Source of the DNA: M3007 sp031373665
GTDB taxonomy: Bacteria > Bacteroidota > Bacteroidia > Chitinophagales > Saprospiraceae
Direction: 5' to 3'
Length of the DNA: 64,000 nt
Assembly: GCA_031373665.1 (NCBI GenBank)
Contig: JANMMZ010000029.1
Coordinates: 21,757 to 85,756, forward strand
Position 1 is the first letter of the stretch; each line of letters opens with the position of its first letter. Shown here piece after piece: positions 16,950-24,683 of the stretch. The position numbers and the translations under genes are program-made. Under the pieces are notes generated by a model, which made no database searches, was not told where the DNA came from, and worked only from the letters and a program-made list of their open reading frames with translations.

Positions 16950-19145
16950 CTAAATACCTACACCCAACGTCAAAAACCAACCCCGCCCATCCGCTGGGAT
17001 GATACCTGGCCCTGGGTAGGCATCTGCTCGCCGCGTGAAGTATTTTTCGTCAAAAATATTATTACAACTAGCCTCCACCGTCAGCCAACGCCACGACCAA
17101 GCCGCTGTAAGGTCGGCAATGAAGTAGCGCGGGATGATACCGTTGACTGCCGATGCGGTGCGCCTCGAATTGGTGGCATCTGTAAAATGTGCTGCCGTGT
17201 AAGCCCAGTTGGCACCTACGCGGAAGCGACCGTGCTTGTAGGTGAGGCCAGTACGGAAGGTTATAGGCGGTACTAATTCTACTCTTTTATCTCGGATACT
17301 GTTGTCGTCGGTATTGATGTAGCGGGCATCAATCATTGAAAAATTGATAAAAAGGGTCAGTTTTTTTAACGTATCGCGGGGCGAGATGAGGTGCCAGATG
17401 TTGGCTTCGGCAAAGGCTTCTATACCTACGTTGCGGGCATCAGCGATATTGGTTCGGAGGCGGTAATCATTGTACAGCGGCGGCTGGTCGGCGCGTAACA
17501 GTTGGCCAATACGGTCGCGGTAAGCGAGGTAAAATGCCGTCATATCGGCGTACCACCAAGTGCTGCGGCGGGTGCGCAGACCTAGATCGGCAGTGTAGCC
17601 GCGTTCATCGCGCAAATTTGGATCCACGCGCCCGTTGGGATTGTCAATGCGTAGGTCGGTGAAGTTGATGGCACGGTAATTTTGAGAGATATTGGCATAG
17701 ACTTCAAAACTGGGTGTGGCTTTCCAACTAGCACCCAAACCGAACAGCATAAACGAACGCCGCCGTTCCAAATGCTCTATTTGACGGTTTTCGGAGATCA
17801 GATTGCCCGCAAAATCGAACACGCGATTTTGAAAATAGCCACTCGAAAAAGTCTGGATATTTTCAAAACGAACGCCCGGTGTGAGCGTAAATTTTGGCGA
17901 TATCCAAAAGATATTTTCCGCGAATGCAGCATAATTAAAATTGGGAAATCTAAAATCTGATTTTTCAATATTGTCGGGTCTAAGGAATTGAAAATCACCT
18001 GATTGGCCGTTGTTGGCCTCGCCCTGTCGAGCCGTCGTGATGCCGCGATACACCCGCCCACCAATGGCCAGCGTATTGCGGAAATTGCCCATTTGGTATT
18101 GGTACAGCAGCCGTGTTTCGTTGCCAATATTGTTAAACGTGCCACTGATAAGGTCGCGATTTTGTCCAAAATCAACGTTGTTTGCGGGCGCGAGGTTGCC
18201 TAAAGATTGGCGTGCAGCCACGAGACCAAAGGTGCGGTTGTTTATTCGTGTACGGTCATTGATTCGGTAGTCTATGGCGAGGCAAGCAAGGTTCCAGTCC
18301 ACCCGAAACCAGTTGCGGGCGCGGAGCGATTGGCGCGGATTCTGCTCAAATTGAGTATCGGTGAGCCCACCTGGTTGCTGTGCAAGGTACTGCATCTTGG
18401 TCAGTTCTAGACCGAGTTCGAGGCGTTCTGAAGGCCGCCAATGTACATCTAAATAGCCGTTGTTGAGTTCAAAACCTGAATTAGGCCGCCATCCATTGCC
18501 GCGTTTATGTTGCCAAAATCCATAGTACCCAACTTTTTTTACACTACCACTTATAGCGTTGTACGAGCCTAAGAAACCCCAAGAGCCTACCGTCTGCCGC
18601 GACACCACACGCAAGCGGTCGCTATGTGGCGGCTGGCGCATTACAAAATTGATCATACCCCCAAATTGAGTGCCGTATTGCAGCGACGCTGCACCGCGAA
18701 CGACCTCAATTTTGGTGAGCGATTCAGTCGGTGGCGTATAGTAACTTTCGGGGTATCCGAGTGCGTCCGCGCTAATGTCGTATCCGTTTTGGCGGGTATT
18801 AAAGTTGCTCGTGCGGTTGGGACTGAGTCCGCGCCCGCCGATACCGAGTTGGAGGCCTGCGCCGTCGCTTTCCCAAATATTAAGGCCAGCCACGCGGGCA
18901 AATACCTGTCGAGGATTGTTGGTAGCAGCGTTTGCCATAATATCGCTGAGCGATACAACCTCACTTTTTTTGCCTTCGTAAATCATCACGCCTTCCACAC
19001 TACGGAGACGATCAAGCCCCAGCGACTGCTCTTGCCCACCAATGATGGTCACCTGAGGTAGTTGCGTGTTGCGAGTGGTATCAGGTTGGGATATAGCGCA
19101 AAAATGAACCACAAAAATCACCAAAGTCAACAGAAGGACTTTCAT
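16950..19145 (-). CDS. TonB-dependent receptor, FecA-like (ferric citrate type)
   Basis: 731 aa from ATG 19143-19145, which opens the signal peptide (MKVLLLTLVIFVVHFCAIS); an upstream ATG at 19247 would add 34 hydrophilic residues and overlap the preceding gene. No carboxypeptidase-like domain. The plug contains GVMIYEGKKSEVVSL, ATNNPRQVFARVAGLNIWESDG and RGLSPNRTSNFNTRQNGYDI, the pattern of Bacteroidota receptors annotated as Fe(III)-dicitrate transporters, and the barrel ends in FLTLGVGI. It imports a ferric chelate across the outer membrane using TonB. It is the last gene of the DUF4856 / imelysin / HTTM operon, which begins at a Fur-like box (23110-23132). Confidence 0.9.
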   Translation of the reverse strand: MKVLLLTLVIFVVHFCAISQPDTTRNTQLPQVTIIGGQEQSLGLDRLRSVEGVMIYEGKKSEVVSLSDIMANAATNNPRQVFARVAGLNIWESDGAGLQLGIGGRGLSPNRTSNFNTRQNGYDISADALGYPESYYTPPTESLTKIEVVRGAASLQYGTQFGGMINFVMRQPPHSDRLRVVSRQTVGSWGFLGSYNAISGSVKKVGYYGFWQHKRGNGWRPNSGFELNNGYLDVHWRPSERLELGLELTKMQYLAQQPGGLTDTQFEQNPRQSLRARNWFRVDWNLACLAIDYRINDRTRINNRTFGLVAARQSLGNLAPANNVDFGQNRDLISGTFNNIGNETRLLYQYQMGNFRNTLAIGGRVYRGITTARQGEANNGQSGDFQFLRPDNIEKSDFRFPNFNYAAFAENIFWISPKFTLTPGVRFENIQTFSSGYFQNRVFDFAGNLISENRQIEHLERRRSFMLFGLGASWKATPSFEVYANISQNYRAINFTDLRIDNPNGRVDPNLRDERGYTADLGLRTRRSTWWYADMTAFYLAYRDRIGQLLRADQPPLYNDYRLRTNIADARNVGIEAFAEANIWHLISPRDTLKKLTLFINFSMIDARYINTDDNSIRDKRVELVPPITFRTGLTYKHGRFRVGANWAYTAAHFTDATNSRRTASAVNGIIPRYFIADLTAAWSWRWLTVEASCNNIFDEKYFTRRADAYPGPGIIPADGRGWFLTLGVGI

Positions 19146-19216
19146 ATAGTATTGGTGTGACTTCAAGTCTCGCTGATATTTGAACGCTCTAAAATAGAGG
19201 TTTTGCGGCATATTAT

Positions 19217-20596
19217 TCAGTCGTTTATCCATATTTTGTGCGACCATCCATCGCTAATTTTTGTTAAGTCAATATTGGGATCTATCAACAGACGGCTCGG
19301 CTGCGCATTGAGCGTCACATACACCTCAGCCCGGATTGATGCCATCAAAACACCTTTTGTAGCATAATGTTTTGCCAAAAAATGCGCAAATTGTAAGATC
19401 AAATCCGGCTGCATCGCCATTTGTTTCTCTTGGTGGGCACAAAGGAAATCGCCATTATTTACCACACCTTCACGACCCGTAGCACCGTCGCGGACGTAAA
19501 ATGTGGCAGTACCTGCTTTTTCCATCAACATCACGCGCCATGAAAACCGATATCCCTCTTCTGTCCAAAACACGTTGCCGGGATACGCAAGATAGCGGAG
19601 TGGAAAAAGGAATTGGAAAATGAAGAAGAGGAGGCAGAAGATGGCAGTGGCCATTGGCCGTTGGCCATTGGCGAGTCCAGTACTTCGTGCGACTTCGTTG
19701 CTCTGCGCTTGAGTGGTTGTTAAATTGAGAGAAACCCGCGAGCGTCTGCCCCATGCGTGTTCCGCCGAGGAGACTATTTTTTCATGAAATTTTTCAGAGA
19801 AGAATATCCACGTCGCGACCATCATCACGAGCGGAAAAACGCCGATTTGGAATAAAATACCAGTCAAAACGTGAAAAATAACCACCGAAATGTAGGCTAA
19901 TACCCGCGTACGTGGCCATGCGAGCCATGCTACAATGGTACAATCGTACAGCATCCCAATCCAACTGAATACCCAAGGCATCCATTTCAATGCTAAAAGT
20001 GGGCCGATGAGTGGAAGTGTATCCTGCGCAGGTAGCCATATGCGCAACGGTAAGGCTTCGATGAGCCAAGTGTAGTTGATTTTGGCCATGCCTGCGTAGA
20101 TATAGACGATGCCTAGTTGGAGTTGAAACATGAAGATCATCCAACGCGGCACCTGTGTCAATTGGATCTGTGGGTTGCGCCAAGCATCGATCGAAAAACG
20201 GCCGTGTGCAGGTACAAAAATAAGGAGCAAACTGACCAAACTGACAAAATAGTAATGATTCAAATAATAGGTCAGGTCAATCAATTCGGTATATGCAAAT
20301 GCAATAAAAAACGCCAGTGCCGATAGCCGATACCAGGCTCCCAACATAATACCCACTGCACTGATAATCAATATAACATGCAGCGCATACATCCCGACGG
20401 GCGGTAGCAATTCGACCCATTCAAAACCAAAATACTTGAACTGGACTTTGCTCTGGATGTAGTGGTCTTCGATCCAACCCAGCCACCAAAACCGCAGGGT
20501 ACTCACGAGCATCATCGCTCCGAATAGGATGCGAAACACCACGAGGGGTGCGCTGGAGACGGGTGCGAAGAGGCTAGAAAGAAACTTAGATAGCAT
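19217..20596 (-). CDS. HTTM-domain (vitamin-K gamma-carboxylase-like) membrane protein
   Basis: 459 aa from the internal ATG 20594-20596 (MLSKFLSSLF); a longer start at 20626 is possible. About eight TM segments in the first 300 residues, with PLVVFRILFGAMML, YIYAGMAKINYTWL and GMLYDCTIVAWLAW, the HTTM pattern related to vitamin-K-dependent gamma-glutamyl carboxylase. The C-terminal 150 residues are soluble. In Bacteroidota such proteins recur beside imelysin-like and FecA-like genes in iron-regulated operons; their biochemical role there is not established. It lies between the imelysin-like gene (129-bp gap) and the receptor gene. Confidence 0.82.
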   Translation of the reverse strand: MLSKFLSSLFAPVSSAPLVVFRILFGAMMLVSTLRFWWLGWIEDHYIQSKVQFKYFGFEWVELLPPVGMYALHVILIISAVGIMLGAWYRLSALAFFIAFAYTELIDLTYYLNHYYFVSLVSLLLIFVPAHGRFSIDAWRNPQIQLTQVPRWMIFMFQLQLGIVYIYAGMAKINYTWLIEALPLRIWLPAQDTLPLIGPLLALKWMPWVFSWIGMLYDCTIVAWLAWPRTRVLAYISVVIFHVLTGILFQIGVFPLVMMVATWIFFSEKFHEKIVSSAEHAWGRRSRVSLNLTTTQAQSNEVARSTGLANGQRPMATAIFCLLFFIFQFLFPLRYLAYPGNVFWTEEGYRFSWRVMLMEKAGTATFYVRDGATGREGVVNNGDFLCAHQEKQMAMQPDLILQFAHFLAKHYATKGVLMASIRAEVYVTLNAQPSRLLIDPNIDLTKISDGWSHKIWIND

Positions 20597-20725
20597 TGGT
20601 TTTAACAATTTTACAAACTCTCCCAAAACGTAAGGAATGGTATCGGAATAACTTCCACCATTTTATGTTATCAATTAAATTAATTTTTGATAGGCACTAA
20701 GTAGCAGTTATTATTTCACCGTTCA

Positions 20726-21811
20726 TTAATCTCCATCGCCGCTACTAAATGTAATTGCAATGCCCAAGAGTGAGGACATGTCACTCTTGAAAAAGCGAGT
20801 ATGCTTCTGTAATTCTGTGTGTAATGCATCCACTGAGGGGTGATTTTCGGCCACTAATGTGGCAAGCGGTCGGTCGGTGGGTACAGCGGCGAGGGCAAGG
20901 TTAATTGCGGCCAATTGCAATAGGGTGGCTGTAGCTAGTTCAGATCCGCCGATGGCTTTGTCCACATAATCTTTCAAGCCCGATCCATCTTGTCCATTGG
21001 CACTGCGACCATAGTAGATATTTTGGATGGATGAAAGGTGCAACTTCAACATTTCCAATGATTGACCGGAGTAGTAAGCCTCCACCAATTGCGGTTCAGG
21101 TTGCGTTTGGCCGGGGCGTTTGCCTGCTGGAAGACCCACTTTAAAGTTTTTGATGCTCTCAAAACTCCGCACAAATTCGTTGTATAATTGCGCGGTGCTG
21201 CTACCCACGTCGGTGCCATCAGCGGTGATAAATTCCGTTTTGTAGGTCGCCCAACTGGTATTCACTTCGTCGATCCGGGCTTGCAGATGGCGGATCAATG
21301 CTCCGCAGTACGCTTGCCGTTTTGGATCGTTCAAAACCGAGCCATTGCTTTCCTCAAAAAGCAAGTATTCTAAGGCTAAAAAACCGCGCGTGTCGCGGTT
21401 GAAGTTTTGAAACGACGTGTCCCCAGCCGCAATGAACTCCTCTATTTTGACCGAATTAACGGGAAATATACCGATTTCTTCGATTAAACCTTTGCGAAAG
21501 CCCTCCTCGCCCGCTGGGCCGAAGTTGTAGGCATTGGCGGCTTGCCACCGGCCGTAACTTAACGCCCAGTTTTGCCGAAGGCCATCTAAAAGTTGCGGCG
21601 TTTGCGCAATGCGAAACGCTTCCCAATTGAGAGACAAACTCGCCACTCCGTTGCTCAAACTGCTGAATGCAGGCTGAATGAGGTTATCCGCGTAATTGCG
21701 CAGCATGGCCGAACGATCGAAAGTGTCGGTTGGGGTATTTTCGGGGTCTTGGCAGGCCGAAAATGACAAGACGACGATCAGAAAAAAAGCAAAAAAAGAA
21801 ATATTTTTCAT
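20726..21811 (-). CDS. Imelysin-like (peptidase M75 family) lipoprotein
   Basis: 361-aa lipoprotein (lipobox LSFSAC, Cys20). Imelysin-like all-helical protein: RSAMLRNYADNLIQPAF start, then GLIEEIG and RGFLALEYLLFE. In EfeM/EfeO-type proteins the conserved GxHxxE motif contributes to metal binding; here it reads GFLALE with Leu145 where His is expected, so this belongs to the subgroup that lost the His. Despite the family name, proteolytic activity is doubtful for most members; a role in iron capture or storage at the outer membrane fits the neighbouring FecA-like receptor. It is separated from the DUF4856 gene by 91 bp containing a large hairpin. Confidence 0.85.
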   Translation of the reverse strand: MKNISFFAFFLIVVLSFSACQDPENTPTDTFDRSAMLRNYADNLIQPAFSSLSNGVASLSLNWEAFRIAQTPQLLDGLRQNWALSYGRWQAANAYNFGPAGEEGFRKGLIEEIGIFPVNSVKIEEFIAAGDTSFQNFNRDTRGFLALEYLLFEESNGSVLNDPKRQAYCGALIRHLQARIDEVNTSWATYKTEFITADGTDVGSSTAQLYNEFVRSFESIKNFKVGLPAGKRPGQTQPEPQLVEAYYSGQSLEMLKLHLSSIQNIYYGRSANGQDGSGLKDYVDKAIGGSELATATLLQLAAINLALAAVPTDRPLATLVAENHPSVDALHTELQKHTRFFKSDMSSLLGIAITFSSGDGD

Positions 21812-21834
21812 GTTGAAATTGTGTTCTGTAACTA

Positions 21835-21885
21835 ATTTGATTGACCCAACTTTTTGAATGATTCAAAAAGTTAGGTCAATTAAAT
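21835..21885. promoter_or_regulatory. Large intercistronic hairpin in the iron operon
   Basis: 24-bp arms (21835-21858 and 21862-21885) with two mismatches and a 3-nt loop, between the DUF4856 and imelysin-like genes. No T-run follows in the direction of transcription, so an RNA processing or stability element is more likely than a full terminator. Confidence 0.6.
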
Positions 21886-21902
21886 TAATCTAAGCATTTA
21901 AA

Positions 21903-23042
21903 TTATCGCCCTTGTTCGGAGACCCAGTTCTTTTTAAAATCTTCAATTTCCTGAGTCGTAAATCCGTATTCGGCTTTCAATAGACCAATGATTTGTATGA
22001 GTTTTGGAAGTTCATTGACGGGTTCTGTGATAAATTTGTAAGCAGTCGGCGTATCAGTGTAAGGCGCATTGAGCAGTATGAGTACTGCGTCAATCTCAGC
22101 ATCGGTAGTCTGTTTATAAGCCGCCGGAATCGTACGCCAACCGTGCGCAAAACCCACACATTCGCCGTATGCATGAAGGGCTTTACCCTTATCACTGTCT
22201 GATACGGTGGTATTGCTCATAGTCGAGATCACGCTGTGGCAATAATTGATGATGGTGGCAGCGTTTATTTTTTCCCAAGTCAGGCGGATACTGGTAAGGG
22301 CTTCGTCCCGTTCTTGGTTATATTTTTCACCTGCTTTTGTGGCGGCTTGGAGTTTGAGTAAGGCGTTTTTCATTTGAAAATACAAACCTGTGCCCTCGTT
22401 TTTGTCGCGGCGGGCGGCGTAATTGGCCATGAACATGTCGGGGTTAGCGGCTTTGGCGGCAGTCGGTGTATTCGGAAAGTCAGGATGCGCACCGAATATA
22501 CGCAGCAACTGATCGGCGGTAGCAGGTGTAATAGTGCCTTGCATGAGTGTCACTGCATGGTTGTACAACGCCGCTCCAAACAAGCCTTTTTCTACTAGTT
22601 GCTCGATTTCAAGGCCATTTTCATCAAAAAGATAGCCGCCAAAGGTTCCACCCTGTCCGACAGTGGAGCCGGGTGTGTAGCCAGTGCCACTGGCTTTGGC
22701 TATTTCGTCGAGCCAATTTCCAGTGCCATCCAAGCGATCAGCGTAGTACGAAGTTGTGATGGCTTTGACACTGGGTGTACCAACGTTGTATAGACCTGAC
22801 AGCGTCGTATAGTTGAGTACAGTGCCTACTGTTCTACCTTTTTTGACCTCTGCCACGAGGGCTTCGAGTTGATTACGGACAGCATCTTGAGTGCCAGTAT
22901 TGGCCGAGAATGAGGCCGCATCGTAGGTAATTGGGATAGAAAGAGGGGCTTTTTCTTCTTTTTCGGGTCTGCAAGCAGCAAACGCAAAGGTAAAAATAGA
23001 AGCAAAAACAAGTAGCCTAAATGTGTTTACTGGACTGTGCAT
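21903..23042 (-). CDS. DUF4856-domain lipoprotein
   Basis: 379 aa from ATG 23040-23042 (MHSPVNTFRLLVFASIF); an upstream start at 23078 would place 12 hydrophilic residues before the signal. Lipobox FAFAAC. The rest matches the DUF4856 family: PITYDAASF start, VAEVKKGRTVGTVLNYTTLSGLY, then YLFDENGLEIEQLVEKGLFGAALYNHA and a C-terminal DAVLILLNAPY helix. DUF4856 proteins accompany imelysin-like lipoproteins in Bacteroidota and are presumed to function in iron uptake; no enzymatic motif is visible. It is the first gene of the four-gene iron operon, with a -7-like TACCTTTG on the minus strand (23075-23082) and a Fur-like box behind it. Confidence 0.85.
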   Translation of the reverse strand: MHSPVNTFRLLVFASIFTFAFAACRPEKEEKAPLSIPITYDAASFSANTGTQDAVRNQLEALVAEVKKGRTVGTVLNYTTLSGLYNVGTPSVKAITTSYYADRLDGTGNWLDEIAKASGTGYTPGSTVGQGGTFGGYLFDENGLEIEQLVEKGLFGAALYNHAVTLMQGTITPATADQLLRIFGAHPDFPNTPTAAKAANPDMFMANYAARRDKNEGTGLYFQMKNALLKLQAATKAGEKYNQERDEALTSIRLTWEKINAATIINYCHSVISTMSNTTVSDSDKGKALHAYGECVGFAHGWRTIPAAYKQTTDAEIDAVLILLNAPYTDTPTAYKFITEPVNELPKLIQIIGLLKAEYGFTTQEIEDFKKNWVSEQGR

Positions 23043-23074
23043 AGTGTCAAAAATGTAAGTTTTTAAATGATGCG

Positions 23075-23132
23075 GCAAAGGTAAAAGGTCTATCTTTCCT
23101 AACCTAATCTTATTAAGACTAATTACAGATAA
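23075..23132 (-). promoter_or_regulatory. Promoter and Fur-like box of the DUF4856/FecA operon
   Basis: A Bacteroidota -7 element TACCTTTG reads leftward at 23075-23082. At 23110-23132 the segment TTATTAAGACTAATTACAG plus ATAA resembles the imperfect palindrome associated with Fur in this phylum (TTATTTAGACT...TCTAAATAA). The box sits in the -33 to -50 region of the promoter, consistent with iron repression. Confidence 0.5.
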
Positions 23133-23267
23133 ATGACAAATAGGTGCTCGGCCTTATTTTTTCAATGCCAGATTCAAGTAACAAAAGTAGTTTTGCATTA
23201 TTATCATTTCACTCATTGTTTGGTACGCATGGAGGTGACCTAAACAAACGCATTAAAATCAGATAAA

Positions 23268-23852
23268 ATGTACGATGTACTTAAAGCCTATTGCAAAGCG
23301 GCAGTTCCGTTAACCGAAGTTGAATTGGCACTAATTGACACCTATTTTGAGGTAAAGCACTTGAAAAAAAAGGAATTTTTACTCCAAGATGGCAAAGTTT
23401 GTAACTTTATTGGCTTCATTGCGGAAGGCAGTATTCGACATTTTCACGTCAAAGACGGGGTAGAAAAGACCTGCGATATTTCGTTTGAAAATTCTTGGAC
23501 AACTGATTTTCAAAGTTTTACGCATAACACTTCAGGTATCATGAATCTGCAAGCGATGGAACCTACAATGGTATTTATTATCCGTAAAGAGAATCTTTAT
23601 AAATTATACAGCGTGTGTCGTCAATATGAAACTTTTGGCAGATTGATGGCGGAGCAAGTGGCTCAACGAGCCACTGAAATTGCCATGTCTTTGTCTTCCG
23701 AAAAACCCGAAGAACGCTTTGCAAACTTGATGCGGAAGCAACCTGATTTGTTTCAGCGAGTACCTCAAAAATATATTGCTAATTTTTTAGGCATAAGTCC
23801 AGAAAGTTTGAGCCGAATCAGAAATAGGATTTTTCAAAAACAAAAGTCTTAA
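23268..23852 (+). CDS. Crp/Fnr-family transcriptional regulator (paralogue 2)
   Basis: 194 aa. Cyclic-nucleotide-binding-like beta-roll (FLLQDGKVCNFIGFIAEGSIRHF about 40-65) and a C-terminal HTH (PQKYIANFLGISPESLSRIRNRI). No Fnr-type cysteine cluster. It is divergent from the iron operon, with about 225 bp between starts, and precedes an outer-membrane protein gene by 71 bp on the same strand. Ligand unknown. Confidence 0.88.
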   Translation: MYDVLKAYCKAAVPLTEVELALIDTYFEVKHLKKKEFLLQDGKVCNFIGFIAEGSIRHFHVKDGVEKTCDISFENSWTTDFQSFTHNTSGIMNLQAMEPTMVFIIRKENLYKLYSVCRQYETFGRLMAEQVAQRATEIAMSLSSEKPEERFANLMRKQPDLFQRVPQKYIANFLGISPESLSRIRNRIFQKQKS

Positions 23853-23923
23853 CAATAGTCATCGTTTTTAAAAAGCCTACACCCCCACCTTTGCCTCATT
23901 AAATAACTAAAAATAGTAAAAAG

Positions 23924-24559
23924 ATGAGACAAGTTATCTTGGTGGCGTTCGCCACAATTATGGTCGGTACAACGGCTTTTGCACAATCTGAAAACAGAAA
24001 TATTTTCAGCCGATTCTACAACAACCAAATCAGGGCGCAATCTGAAACCAAAAAAATGCAAATTTTTGCCGAAATAAATCCCCAATTCTTTGCTTTTGGG
24101 GGCTATGGCGGTGGTTTAGGCGTTGAATTTTCAAGGGTTCAAACGGGTTTTATTTACCTTGATACCAAACTTACGCCAACATTTAGGGATGCGATTTTCA
24201 AGGATGCTACCACCATCACCGTTCCCAAAAACACGGCTGCGGAGATTTTTGCCAATGTGTTTTTGAGAAAAGACCGAAAAGGGTTTTATGCGGGGTCAAT
24301 TTTGAGTTACGATTGGTATTCTGTGACGGACAATGAGAGTCAACAAAAAGAAAAATTCACGAAACTATACCTAGTCACACGGGCAGGATTTCGGTGGTTT
24401 CCCTTTAAAGAATACCTATACATTGATGGCGGCTACGGTGTTTCCTTCAATTTATCGGGTACGGATAAAAGAACATTGGGCGCATCGACCTACAGTCCGC
24501 AACCCGTTATTGCATTGCCTTTTTTTGCCGTAGGTGGGCGGTTTTCATTGTCAAACTGA
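23924..24559 (+). CDS. Predicted outer-membrane beta-barrel protein, function unknown
   Basis: 211 aa with a clear signal peptide (MRQVILVAFATIMVGTTAFAQ). The mature part alternates short amphipathic strands rich in aromatic and glycine residues (FFAFGGYGGGLGVEFSRV, YLYIDGGYGVSF, FFAVGGRFSLSN ending), as in small 8-10-strand barrels. No specific family recognised. Same strand as the Crp/Fnr gene and ended by a strong hairpin shared with the convergent TonB-receptor gene. Confidence 0.7.
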   Translation: MRQVILVAFATIMVGTTAFAQSENRNIFSRFYNNQIRAQSETKKMQIFAEINPQFFAFGGYGGGLGVEFSRVQTGFIYLDTKLTPTFRDAIFKDATTITVPKNTAAEIFANVFLRKDRKGFYAGSILSYDWYSVTDNESQQKEKFTKLYLVTRAGFRWFPFKEYLYIDGGYGVSFNLSGTDKRTLGASTYSPQPVIALPFFAVGGRFSLSN

Positions 24560-24610
24560 CGCAAACAAATAAGTTGATCGCATCAACTTATAAAACGTTA
24601 GAGATAAAAT

Positions 24611-24648
24611 AAACGCTTGACTATCACACAGATAGTCAAGCGTTTTTT
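24611..24648. terminator. Bidirectional rho-independent terminator
   Basis: AACGCTTGACTATC and GATAGTCAAGCGTT form a 14-bp stem with a 5-nt loop, flanked by an A-run on one side and T6 on the other. It serves the barrel gene and the convergent receptor gene. Confidence 0.85.
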
Positions 24649-24683
24649 GTGTTAAATAAGTGTATCTTACACCATCCGATCGC

